Shown here piece after piece: positions 7,406 through 15,744 of a stretch of DNA of 41,795 nucleotides. Below the pieces are notes generated by a model that was not told the origin of the DNA, ran no database searches, and was given only the letters and a program-made list of their open reading frames with translations. A program made the translations under genes and the position numbers. Numbering within the stretch: position 1 is the first letter of the stretch; every line of letters starts with the position of its first letter. The stretch comes from Candidatus Anammoxibacter sp. (GTDB taxonomy: Bacteria > Planctomycetota > Brocadiia > Brocadiales > Anammoxibacteraceae), in contig JAIQZQ010000048.1 of NCBI GenBank assembly GCA_021777105.1, positions 1-41,795 on the forward strand, given 5' to 3'.

Positions 7406-9520
7406 TTACTGCGCGCCTTTAGCGAACATGCCGCCCATGGCCACAATCCTTTGCTTTAAGGCTGAAAAATTCTTGTTTACGGCGTCAAGCTCTTTTACGA
7501 GCTTGCGGTTTTGCGACTGCGCCGCTGCAAGTTCGTTGCGCAATCTTAAAACCTCGTCCACTGCGCTTTGTAACTTTTGCGACGTTTGGCCGGACACGGC
7601 TTCGGCGTCTAAAGCCCCCCTATCCAGTAAGAGCTTATTTAGTTGCTTTAAAATATTATTAAGATCGCTATCCGACTTGCTCTTCATTTTTTTCATCTCA
7701 ACAAAAGCTTTTTCAACACGGTCAACACCGTCCGTTTTCTCCTGAAGGTTTAAAACCATCTCCTTTAACGCATCGCGCTCTTTTATCAAACCATTGATTA
7801 TATCATTATTAGCGGTTTGCGGTTTGGCGTTTAACGCGTCGGATATTAAATCAACTGCTTGATCGGAGCCTTTTACGTCTACATTTTCGATATCATCGGC
7901 TACGCCTCCAGCGTCTTTCACTTTCTCTTTCAGCATAACAACCTTGGCGTCCAGCTCCTTTTTGGCTTGAAACGCGTTCTTTAAAGTCTTTTTAATGCCT
8001 ATAAGATCATCACGCATGGCGTCTTTTAACGAAACGGCACCGGCAAGTTGTTTCTTCAAATTACCAACGTCATCCGCGTTGTCGTTTTTATGTTGCGCGC
8101 CATGATTGTTAACCACTCTATCAGGCGTTAATTTATCCTTGAGGTTTTCAGTTTTTGCAATATTTTCATGAATGGAGTTGAGAATTTTATGGGCATTAGG
8201 CCGTTGAAACTTCATCCCTTTTTGGGAATCAAAATCAGGGGTTTTCTGTTTTTGAACGGGATTAGTTTCTTTTTTTGCAGTTTTATTTGCTCTTTTAAGC
8301 AGCCTGTTTCCAGTCTTTGATTTTTTCTGCGCGCTTTCCTGTTCAAAAAAAGAGAAATCAGAAATGCCGTCCGGCGATGGCTTCGAAACGGTTTGAAATT
8401 GCGTAGCACCGCCGGCTTCAAAATCCATGGAGCTTGCATGCTCATCAATAATTGATTGTGTTTTTTCTTTTATCTCTTCTTGTTTTGCAATGGACAACTG
8501 CAAATCGTCAGGCAATGAAAAAGATTCAGAAATGGATTCGGTTTCAGCGTCATCTTCTGATTGCGCGTCAATTTGCAAGGCAGGAGGGGGTTGAGATTCA
8601 AATGTTTCTTCAGGTTCATCAATATCAATTGAATCAAGGGCATCTTCAACAGCGCCGTCCGGCAGTTGCGTTAAATGAGCATCAGGAGCTGATTTGTCGG
8701 AGCTTTGTTGAGCAGGAAGAGGCGCTGCAAAGTCAGCATCAACAGGCATCTCTTGTTCAGTTACAGCGCTTAAATTGTTATTTTCAATTTTGCTCTTTTC
8801 ATTTTCTATGTTCTCTTCCGGGACTTCATCTTTATCATCTTCGCCTGATGTTAAAACTGTATTAGATACGGTTTGGCCGCTTTCGTTTTTATCGGTTTCA
8901 TTTACAAGAACATCTTCAACATCTATAGCTTCGTCAACATCTTCAAACGCGGCAATCCCCTCATCCTCAATCCTTGAAATATTTTCAATTGTAACCGCGC
9001 CGGGGGCGGCTAATTTAGATAAATTAACCTTTAGATACTCTTCGCCGAACTTTTCTTTCCACGAAGGGATTACATGTTGACATAACACCCATGACAGCGA
9101 GCCGGAGTTTTTGCCCATAGCGGCAAAGTCATCCCACCAGGCGTTTAAAAGCGCCATTCCAACTGATTGCTCCATTGCCGGAAAACCTGATTTAAAGAGG
9201 TCGTAAACCGTCTCGCCCGACCAAATCCCCATGTCAAGAAAGTCGTCCCATCTGTTCAGGACAAATTCAGCCCCTAATGAATTAATCAATGCGGGAATGC
9301 CTTGTAGCAGGAGGGCGGTTTTGTTTCCGCCCGCAGCCTGAACCAGGGCCACCATCTTTTCAGAAATCTCCACACGCATAAACAGCTCTTTTGTTTCAGG
9401 AGGCAGCGCCCTTAAATCGATTTGAGTTAAGGGTTCAATCTTTTGTTTGTAAAGACCGTTAACATTATCCATATCCAATGAAACAGGAGTTTCAGTTTGT
9501 TCAGGCATTGGAGGTTTCAC
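7406..9520 (-). CDS. Large acidic coiled-coil protein with novel N-terminal domain (ParA-cluster protein, CC2)
   Basis: A 704-residue protein that I do not recognise. Residues about 25-165 look globular, with conserved-looking aromatic repeats (RWDDFLDMG near 90 and WWDDFAAMG near 128). That repeated W-x0-1-DDF-x2-MG phrase suggests an internal duplication. Residues about 165-400 are very acidic and low in complexity. A basic segment follows (about 400-450), then a long charged coiled coil to the end. The last 28 residues match the last 28 of the protein at 9879-11006. No signal peptide or membrane segment is seen. The start may be GTG 9520 or ATG 9508; neither has a good ribosome binding site. 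It is the last gene of the ParA-HEAT-coiled-coil cluster, separated from it by 358 bases, so it may have its own promoter. Confidence 0.8.
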   Translation of the reverse strand: MKPPMPEQTETPVSLDMDNVNGLYKQKIEPLTQIDLRALPPETKELFMRVEISEKMVALVQAAGGNKTALLLQGIPALINSLGAEFVLNRWDDFLDMGIWSGETVYDLFKSGFPAMEQSVGMALLNAWWDDFAAMGKNSGSLSWVLCQHVIPSWKEKFGEEYLKVNLSKLAAPGAVTIENISRIEDEGIAAFEDVDEAIDVEDVLVNETDKNESGQTVSNTVLTSGEDDKDEVPEENIENEKSKIENNNLSAVTEQEMPVDADFAAPLPAQQSSDKSAPDAHLTQLPDGAVEDALDSIDIDEPEETFESQPPPALQIDAQSEDDAETESISESFSLPDDLQLSIAKQEEIKEKTQSIIDEHASSMDFEAGGATQFQTVSKPSPDGISDFSFFEQESAQKKSKTGNRLLKRANKTAKKETNPVQKQKTPDFDSQKGMKFQRPNAHKILNSIHENIAKTENLKDKLTPDRVVNNHGAQHKNDNADDVGNLKKQLAGAVSLKDAMRDDLIGIKKTLKNAFQAKKELDAKVVMLKEKVKDAGGVADDIENVDVKGSDQAVDLISDALNAKPQTANNDIINGLIKERDALKEMVLNLQEKTDGVDRVEKAFVEMKKMKSKSDSDLNNILKQLNKLLLDRGALDAEAVSGQTSQKLQSAVDEVLRLRNELAAAQSQNRKLVKELDAVNKNFSALKQRIVAMGGMFAKGAQ

Positions 9521-9878
9521 TTTATAAAAATGATTTTTTAATTTAAAGCAATAGACAGGCGCAAAAGGGGTATGAATATAATAAACGCAATTGCGGAAAG
9601 CTTTACGCTGATCTGCATATGCGTGTTGGAAAGAAGGGCTAATATTTCCGCGTAAAAAAAGATCATTAAAGCGTTACAACAAGTTTATAAATAATGGCTC
9701 ATGAGAAAATAATTCAAGATTCTTTTAGTCGAATCGCCGCCGTATTATGTCCGGTTATCCTTAAATAAATCGCTAAATCCTCATCCGTAATTTAGTCTGC
9801 GCGTCCGGTTGGGGCCAGGATGTTAAATCTAAAGCAACTTTTCAACCAACGAATGTAAAACTATTTTTTTCCCGCGCC
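9521..9878. other. Intergenic region inside the ParA cluster
   Basis: 358 bases between the two coiled-coil genes. No gene was found on either strand. It probably holds the 3' untranslated end of the upstream gene and a promoter for the 704-residue protein, but no clear consensus box was identified. Confidence 0.5.
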
Positions 9879-11006
9879 CTAAATGTTTGAAAGATCTTTG
9901 CTACCCATAACATTTACAAGTTTATTCTTAAGTTCAACGAAAGACTTTCTAGCAACATCCAACTCCCTGCTCAACCTATCCCGCGCGGCCTCGACAGTTG
10001 AAAGTTTTTTGCGCATCGCAGAGTTCTCATTGCGCAACTGTTCAACTTCGCTATCGCGGCTTCTAATCTTTTTCATTGTCTGGTTAATTTTTGTGTCGGT
10101 GAGAACTTTCTCTTTTTGAAAGAAATCCACACGGTTCTGTAAATGCTCTTTTTCGGCGGAGCTTTGGTTTGACAAAGCCTGGGCGTTTTTCAGCTCAATA
10201 TTTAAAGCGTCGCGTGAAACTTTTAACGAATCAAGCTCGTCCATAAGGGCTTCAAGCTCTCTCTCCGCTTTATCCTTATTCTTGGACATCTCAGTAACCT
10301 GCTCTTCCATGCTCTCAATCTGCGACGATTTCTCCCTTTCCAACAGGGTCGTCCTTTCCTGGAGATTTAAAAGTGTGCTCTCAAGATCATCACGTTCTTC
10401 AAGGTCTTTTTTTAATTTTTTAGTTACCTCTTTTATAGACGACATCTCAAATTCCAAATCCTGCGTCTTTTTTATCGCCTCATTTCGCTCCTCCTCAACA
10501 AACGACAGATCGCGCCTAAGCTCTCCTGAAAGAAGGGCTGACTCCTCCAGATTTTTGACCTTGTCGCTTAATTCCTTATTCAATCGCGCGGCTTCAGAGT
10601 ATGAGTTTTTAGTCTCGTTTAAATCTTTTTGCAACGCATCCTTCAGGGCCAGCAAGGAGCTGAAATCCTCAACCATTTTAAGGGCATCGGCAAGCTCCTC
10701 ATGCTCATAACTAACATCCCAATCCTCTTTTGATTCCGAGGTTGTAAGTTCTTCAGTCACTGCGGACTCAACAGCGGTTTCGTTTTCAATTTCGTCAAAA
10801 TTTTGTGAAATATCGTCGTCCAATTCAATTTCGTTATCAAGGGCAATATCATCTGATCCGATATCCGCCGATTCAATTTCACTTGCCCCTTCAGAAAATA
10901 AGTCATCATTACCTGCGTCTAAACCGGCGCCGCTATCAATCTCTAAATCATTATCTATATCTTGTTCCAAATTATCTTTCTCCTGAAAATCATCTATATT
11001 TTCCAT
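9879..11006 (-). CDS. Acidic coiled-coil protein (ParA-cluster protein, CC1)
   Basis: A 375-residue protein of unknown family. Residues 1-100 are strongly acidic (Asp/Glu/Ser/Asn) and probably disordered. Residues about 105-365 form an almost unbroken coiled coil rich in Glu, Lys, Leu and Arg. There is no signal peptide or membrane segment. The final 28 residues repeat a pattern found at the very end of the 704-residue neighbour (ELD-x3-K-x-F-x2-LK-x3-V). ATG 11006 is preferred over an in-frame TTG one codon earlier, because a GGGAG site sits eight bases before it. It lies about 65 bases downstream of the HEAT-repeat gene and is probably co-transcribed with it and parA. A role as scaffold or adaptor for ParA is inference. 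Confidence 0.8.
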   Translation of the reverse strand: MENIDDFQEKDNLEQDIDNDLEIDSGAGLDAGNDDLFSEGASEIESADIGSDDIALDNEIELDDDISQNFDEIENETAVESAVTEELTTSESKEDWDVSYEHEELADALKMVEDFSSLLALKDALQKDLNETKNSYSEAARLNKELSDKVKNLEESALLSGELRRDLSFVEEERNEAIKKTQDLEFEMSSIKEVTKKLKKDLEERDDLESTLLNLQERTTLLEREKSSQIESMEEQVTEMSKNKDKAERELEALMDELDSLKVSRDALNIELKNAQALSNQSSAEKEHLQNRVDFFQKEKVLTDTKINQTMKKIRSRDSEVEQLRNENSAMRKKLSTVEAARDRLSRELDVARKSFVELKNKLVNVMGSKDLSNI

Positions 11007-11070
11007 CAATTTTTCTCCCGTATTTATAGTATTAAGTGACTAAATGCGGCGGTTATTTATTATATTGCGT

Positions 11071-11916
11071 TTATTCTAATTTATCTCTTCTTGCAAGTTC
11101 ATCCAGCCGTCTTATAGCTTTATCCGCGCTCTTTTTTACAATATCGTAATCATCATCTTTAAGCCTACTTAACCTTACCTTTGACAATGGGTAACTAATT
11201 AGCCCGATAATGCCAAACGATTCCGCAGTGCTTTTTCTTACTTCCGCATTTTTGTCATTCAACGCCTTGGATAGGTATTCTATACAATCGGAAGTAGCAA
11301 TTTTGCCAAGTATTGCGGCGGCTCTTTTCCTAACATCAGGGCTTTGATCATTAACAAGCGCGTTCCCAACCGTATGCGCTGATTTTTCGCCCAAAACCTC
11401 AAAAATTCTTCTAACGGCGGACAACCGTATACTTGGCAATTTATTCTTCTTCACCAAGTTTGTGAGGAAATCAACATCAGAGGTTTTATGTTCCAGCAAC
11501 GCGGCAATACTCTCAGACCTCACCGTCTCACTGTTGTCATTCGACAGATGAACCAAAAGTTTGTAAGCAGCGGGACAAACAGCGCCCTTAAGCAGTTTTA
11601 TTGCGTTTAGCCGGTCTACCGTTTTGGATCCTTTTTTATTAATAATCTTTAGCGCCAGTTCAAAAGAGACCTTTGACGATGCCGAATCAAATTCATTCGC
11701 GCCGAAATCCTCAAGCGTAAAAACTTTGGTTAAAGCTTTGCTTTTATCTATAACCGGCGGATCGTTTTCTTCCTTAGGCGGATTAAAAACTTCCATTACT
11801 TTAATCTTTTCAGCTATGCTTGCAGAGATCTCTTTTGTCTTTTCAAGAGCTCTCTGTTTTGTCGCGTCCTGAATATTTGCATTGTTATTTCGCTTTCTTT
11901 TTTCTAAGCGAGACAT
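11071..11916 (-). CDS. HEAT-repeat protein
   Basis: A 281-residue protein. Residues 1-80 are basic and polar, opening with RLEKRKRNNN, and probably helical. From about residue 95 there are four to five HEAT units, visible as repeats such as SETVRSESIAALLEH, SPDVRKRAAAILGKI and NAEVRKSTAESFGIIG, each with the typical D/E-V-R-x2-A/S-A core. HEAT solenoids act as protein-binding platforms. The start codon lies inside the 3' end of parA (13-base overlap) with a strong AAGGAG eight bases upstream, so the two are translated together. In this setting it is the likeliest direct partner of the ParA ATPase, which has no ParB nearby. Confidence 0.88.
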   Translation of the reverse strand: MSRLEKRKRNNNANIQDATKQRALEKTKEISASIAEKIKVMEVFNPPKEENDPPVIDKSKALTKVFTLEDFGANEFDSASSKVSFELALKIINKKGSKTVDRLNAIKLLKGAVCPAAYKLLVHLSNDNSETVRSESIAALLEHKTSDVDFLTNLVKKNKLPSIRLSAVRRIFEVLGEKSAHTVGNALVNDQSPDVRKRAAAILGKIATSDCIEYLSKALNDKNAEVRKSTAESFGIIGLISYPLSKVRLSRLKDDDYDIVKKSADKAIRRLDELARRDKLE

Positions 11917-12683
11917 ACTAATAACTCCTTCACAAGCTGTCTAAATTGATCTACAACTTTGTGATTTCTATTAAAAAGATGCATAGGCAGATGATCAAAC
12001 TGGCTTTTTTCAATCTCAGTTGTGTCTGAGATTGCAGTAAAATAGTTTTGAACATCAGGAACCCCTTCTAAAATATTTTTAATTTTACTATTAACTACTT
12101 TGTTGCTGGATTTAAAACGATTTTGCACAAATCCCAATATTTTCAGCTTATTTATATTTATATGGCTGTTATCCTGTATTTCATCAATAGCTGCGAGTAT
12201 CTGCGACAATCCGTCCAATGCAAATTCAGAAGCCGTATAAACCAATACAACGCCATTTGACGCTATTAAAGCGTTTAAAGAGACAACTCCCAGGTTTGGC
12301 GGAATGTCAATCAAAACAACATCATAATCATCTCTAACCTGATCAAGGGCGCGAGAAAGGACAAACTCCCGGCCGACAACATTGAGTATCTCTTTTTCCG
12401 CGGCAAACGTGCTTTGTGTAGACGGTATAAGGTCCACATTGCGGAATTTTGTGCTAACTACATAATCTTTTGTAACTGCGTCCTTTCTAGTCAACAGAGC
12501 CGAAACAGGCTTGCTCAATTCATCAGGGTCAAAATCCAATGTGGTCGTCAAATTTGCCTGGCCGTCTACATCAACCATTAAAACCCGTTTATTAAACTCG
12601 TCCCCCAACATGCAACCGACATTGTACGTTAACGTAGTTTTGCCCGCCCCGCCTTTCTGGTTTGCAATACAAATTATTTGCAT
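11904..12683 (-). CDS. ParA/Soj-family ATPase (orphan, no ParB)
   Basis: A 259-residue Walker-type ATPase. The deviant Walker A box KGGAGKTT (10-17, signature lysine K10), the Walker A' box VDVDGQANLT (about 39-48) and the Walker B box VVLIDIPPNLG are all present. It resembles chromosomal ParA/Soj in length and lacks the N-terminal helix-turn-helix of plasmid type I ParA. The frame opens 10 codons earlier (12713), but ATG 12683 gives the canonical start directly before the Walker A strand and has a weak GAG upstream. No parB-like gene lies in the window; the next three minus-strand genes are a HEAT protein and two coiled-coil proteins. ParA proteins without ParB often position cargo such as chemoreceptor arrays or carboxysomes on the nucleoid. 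Confidence 0.93.
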   Translation of the reverse strand: MQIICIANQKGGAGKTTLTYNVGCMLGDEFNKRVLMVDVDGQANLTTTLDFDPDELSKPVSALLTRKDAVTKDYVVSTKFRNVDLIPSTQSTFAAEKEILNVVGREFVLSRALDQVRDDYDVVLIDIPPNLGVVSLNALIASNGVVLVYTASEFALDGLSQILAAIDEIQDNSHININKLKILGFVQNRFKSSNKVVNSKIKNILEGVPDVQNYFTAISDTTEIEKSQFDHLPMHLFNRNHKVVDQFRQLVKELLVCLA

Positions 12684-12787
12684 TTTTTTCTCATTATCAT
12701 ATAAATGGAACATTTTTTGCTATTAAAAAAAAATTTTATAATACTTGTTAACAACGCAAAATGCATTTTCAAACAGCTCGTATAGCC

Positions 12788-12912
12788 AAATATTGTGCAA
12801 TAATTATCAAAATGACTATATATAGACTAAAGTTTTTTTTGATAAAATACTTTTGCACTAAATATTGTATAAATAATTTCCAAAATGTCAACATATAGAT
12901 TAATTTTTTTTT
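12788..12912. repeat. Imperfect tandem direct repeat upstream of parA
   Basis: Two copies of about 52 bases start at 12788 and 12860, 72 bases apart. Both run AAATATTGT, about 10 variable bases, then TNAAAATGNC, ATATAGA and a T-tract. GTGCAA (12795-12800) and TTGCAC (12853-12858) form an inverted pair within the unit. It may be a regulator-binding or ParA-related site, or a duplicated promoter. Confidence 0.6.
12864..12891 (-). promoter_or_regulatory. Predicted promoter for the parA cluster
   Basis: Read on the minus strand: TTGACA (12891-12886), a 16-base spacer and TACAAT (12869-12864). This is near the sigma70 consensus and about 180 bases upstream of the parA ATG. It lies in the second copy of the direct repeat; the same positions in the first copy are degraded (TAGTCA, CACAAT). 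Confidence 0.5.
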
Positions 12913-13269
12913 ATATTTTTTAAAATTACTTTTTTTATCCTGTTGTTTGGAAAAAATTATATTGTTAGATTTGACGCCATAATACGTTACAACTTACCGT
13001 AATTCCGTAAAACAAATAAGAACGGTATCAGCCTTTTTTAGAGCTTTAGAAAAACAACTGGGATAAAACTGTAACGGCAAACAGTATCTAACCCTGATAG
13101 TTTGCAATATTCTTGCAAAAGGTTAAATCGTGGCGTAAGATAACATTAGATAATAGCTTTCAACATGTTTATCTTTTTTGTTTTTCTAATTCTGCTGTTA
13201 CATAAAAAATATTTCTAACCCAATTACAAAAGAAAATGCGGTCTTTAAAACCTTGTTTTCCGACATATC

Positions 13270-14724
13270 ATGGTTGAAATCACAAATAATACGGATAAAA
13301 ACCAGTTTCTTTGCCTGAACGTTTCAAAGGACAAAATGGAAGCGCGTTTAAGCGTATTGCCTTTTGACGACAACAGCGCTGATATTACTCTTAAAGATGT
13401 TTTGCAGTTTCTTAAAAACAAAAACATTACTTACGGCATAAAAGAGGATGTGATCAAAAATATCCTGCAAATATGCAGAGAACGCAACAAGCCGGCTGAA
13501 GACGAAATTATTAGCGCGCAGGAAGAAACCCCCATGCCGGAAAATACGGTTATTGCCAAGGGAGTTTGGCCCATTGACGGCGAAGACGCCAAGATTACTT
13601 TTTTGGTTTCAGACAAAAAAACAGCCAAAAACAAGGATGACGACGACGAACAAACTGATTACCGCGATGTCAAAGAAATTAAAACTGTAAGAAAAGATCA
13701 GCCGTTGGCAAAGCTTACACCGGCTACCAGAGGAAAACCGGGAAGAGACATCTTTAACATACCGATAGATCCTACCCCGGGCAAAGAATGCGAACTGCCT
13801 TGCGGCGCTGAAACAAGAATATCCGACATGGATAAAAACTGCTTAATAGCCTGCATCGACGGTCACGCTGATTATGACGGCGTAACTATATCAGTAAGCC
13901 CCAGTTTTAATGTAAAGGAAGATATCGATTTTAGCGTAGGCAACGTCTCATACAACGGCCCGGTGGAAATTGAGGGCAATGTAAAAAGCGGGTTTACAAT
14001 AAATGCAACAGGAAACATTGAGATCGGCGGCACAGTAAACGACGCGGTTGTCAAGTCAAACGCGGACGTGACTATTAAAGGCGGCTTTGTGGGGACCGGC
14101 GCGGGTTTGGTGGAGGCTATAGGCAACGTGACAATAGGCTTTGCGCGCAACCAAATGATTGCCGGAACTAATGTAGAATTTAACCGCGAAGCGGTTGATT
14201 GCGCTATTTACGCAAAGGAGGCGATTATCGCAAAAGGGGGCAGGCTTTCAATTGTGGGAGGTCTTTTGTGCGCGGGCAATGAAATAGAAGTCGATGTGTT
14301 GGGAAGCAAAATTGAAGTGCCGACGGAAGCTGAAGCCGGCATTGACTACGTAACTTCAAAAGGCTGCATGAAAATAAAAAAAGAATTAAATCTAACAGCA
14401 AGCAAAATCGCGCGCATTGATCATGAGATAACAATATTGCGGGAGTTAAAAAAGGTTAATGGATCGTTGCCGTCAAAACAGCAGCATTCGTTTGACGAAT
14501 TCCTAAACAAAAAAAACGAACTAACAAAAAAAAACGAGGAGCTAATCACTAAGGAACAATTTTTCACAAGAAGACTTACTATTAATAAAGACGCGCGAAT
14601 AATAGTGCATCACACCGCGTATGCGGGAGTGACAATCAAGATCGGCGGCGAATCTATAACACTTCAGGAGTCGTGCTTCAAAAAAACATTCTTTTTAAAC
14701 GGCAAAACAATAGAAATGATGTAA
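13270..14724 (+). CDS. FapA / DUF342 family protein
   Basis: A 484-residue protein of the FapA (flagellar assembly protein A, DUF342) family. An N-terminal domain of about 90 residues precedes the first core strand (VIAKGVWPIDGEDA, near 95). The block TRGKPGRDIFN (about 153-163) is typical. Residues about 200-360 are a run of short beta repeats (GNVKSG, GNIEIGG, GNVTIG), a polar beta-helix-like region. A coiled coil of about 375-440 and a small beta tail follow. In Vibrio the family affects polar localisation and flagellation; no flagellar gene is present here. It is divergent from the parA cluster and shares its control region, so a link to that cluster is plausible but unproven. No ribosome binding site is visible at ATG 13270. 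Confidence 0.88.
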   Translation: MVEITNNTDKNQFLCLNVSKDKMEARLSVLPFDDNSADITLKDVLQFLKNKNITYGIKEDVIKNILQICRERNKPAEDEIISAQEETPMPENTVIAKGVWPIDGEDAKITFLVSDKKTAKNKDDDDEQTDYRDVKEIKTVRKDQPLAKLTPATRGKPGRDIFNIPIDPTPGKECELPCGAETRISDMDKNCLIACIDGHADYDGVTISVSPSFNVKEDIDFSVGNVSYNGPVEIEGNVKSGFTINATGNIEIGGTVNDAVVKSNADVTIKGGFVGTGAGLVEAIGNVTIGFARNQMIAGTNVEFNREAVDCAIYAKEAIIAKGGRLSIVGGLLCAGNEIEVDVLGSKIEVPTEAEAGIDYVTSKGCMKIKKELNLTASKIARIDHEITILRELKKVNGSLPSKQQHSFDEFLNKKNELTKKNEELITKEQFFTRRLTINKDARIIVHHTAYAGVTIKIGGESITLQESCFKKTFFLNGKTIEMM

Positions 14725-14762
14725 ACTTATGGAGGTCGACCGGCGAATTTTTATGAAAGCAA

Positions 14763-15728
14763 TTATCTATGCCCTGAAACCAGCCTGTGCACTGTGATTT
14801 CAGGAGGGCAAAATATCCTGGCCGGTAGCACCGACGACCCTGTCCCCCTTGACGTATATCCATTCATCCCATTGCATCTCCACGCCCCGGAAACATACCC
14901 TCGTTTGCATTTAATATTTGTCAAAAACGGCCTCCCGTTCGGCATGCAAATTTGTCCGCCATGAGTGTGCCCGCAAATGTAATAATTTATACCGGCAACG
15001 GCGGAACTATCAGCCATTTCAGGCGAATGGGCCAATAATATTTTTGCCTCGTCCTCGGGAATCCCGCGCATAGCTTTGCCAAGATCGTGCGTCTCGTAAT
15101 AGTGAGGGTCGTCAACGCCGACAATCCATATTCGTTCATTATCGCGCTCAATACAAACAGACTCGTTTAAAAGTATTTTTACGCCAATCTCTTCCAATTC
15201 GGGAGTCATTTCAATAAAATCGTGATTGCCCAACACGCCCAAAATACCGTTTTCACATTGAAGAGAACTTACAAGCGTTTTCATACATATAATGGCCTGC
15301 ATGTATTCGCCTAGGTGATATCCCCTGAAATCGCCCGTAATAACACAGAGATCAAAATCAATGCCGCTAATAACACTCTTCAACCTTTCGCCCTTGTCAA
15401 TAATGCTCTCTATATGCAAATCCGAAAGTTGCAATACGCGGAATCCATTAAAAGATTCCGGAAGTTTTTCAAAAAAAACATCAACTTCTTCAACCTTGTA
15501 ATTAATAGTGTTTTGCCCCGCTTTTTTCCTTACTAAAAACATTTTTAAAAACAGGTCTAGGGCAGTTGGATAAAATCCCAAGTTTTCAAAATTTATATTT
15601 GAGTCGATCAAAAGATTTTTTGCTGTGTAGTGATCCTCCTGCTTCTGAAGCCGTTTGTCTAAATGCTCACCCCCTATTCTGGTTACAATTTTATTAATAT
15701 TTTCTTGACGCAAATTTGCTGTAATCAT
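14763..15728 (-). CDS. Calcineurin-like metallophosphoesterase (YkuE/YaeI type)
   Basis: A 321-residue metal-dependent phosphoesterase. All metal-ligand blocks are present: DLH (103-105), GDF (132-134), GNHD (167-170), AHSPE (233-237) and GHTHGGQ (253-259). The GHTHGGQ form is typical of the YkuE/YaeI subgroup, which acts on UDP-diacylglucosamine-like or related phosphoesters at the membrane; the substrate here is not known. The first 90 residues are an extra polar segment with one hydrophobic stretch (LGFYPTALDLFLKMFLV, about 50-66), possibly a membrane contact. It starts 16 bases after the rfbC stop, so it is probably the third gene of an rfbA-rfbC operon and may serve the cell envelope. 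Confidence 0.9.
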   Translation of the reverse strand: MITANLRQENINKIVTRIGGEHLDKRLQKQEDHYTAKNLLIDSNINFENLGFYPTALDLFLKMFLVRKKAGQNTINYKVEEVDVFFEKLPESFNGFRVLQLSDLHIESIIDKGERLKSVISGIDFDLCVITGDFRGYHLGEYMQAIICMKTLVSSLQCENGILGVLGNHDFIEMTPELEEIGVKILLNESVCIERDNERIWIVGVDDPHYYETHDLGKAMRGIPEDEAKILLAHSPEMADSSAVAGINYYICGHTHGGQICMPNGRPFLTNIKCKRGYVSGAWRCNGMNGYTSRGTGSSVLPARIFCPPEITVHRLVSGHR

Positions 15729-15744
15729 AATATAAACGATGATA

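Larger units (their letters stand above)
12714..13269. other. AT-rich divergent control region between parA and the DUF342 gene
   Basis: About 555 bases without a gene, separating two divergently transcribed units. It contains long T-runs, an imperfect direct repeat of about 52 bases (12788-12912) and a predicted minus-strand promoter. The part closest to the plus-strand gene shows no obvious ribosome binding site. Confidence 0.6.

Noticed and set aside
7382..7418. GC-rich hairpin (AGGCGCGC/GCGCGCCT) as a bidirectional terminator between dtxR and the 704-residue gene
   Set aside because: The loop is long (21 bases), the stem overlaps the coding end of the minus-strand gene, and no T-run follows.
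8452..9080. Plus-strand open frames opposite the 704-residue coiled-coil gene
   Set aside because: They are antisense shadows of an acidic, repetitive coding region; compositions are Ser/Leu-rich and no family pattern or ribosome binding site is seen.
544..14724. Idea that iron uptake, ParA and coiled-coil genes form a magnetosome-type island
   Set aside because: No mam, mms, mad or man-type gene is recognisable, and feoB, DtxR and ParA are each common outside such islands.
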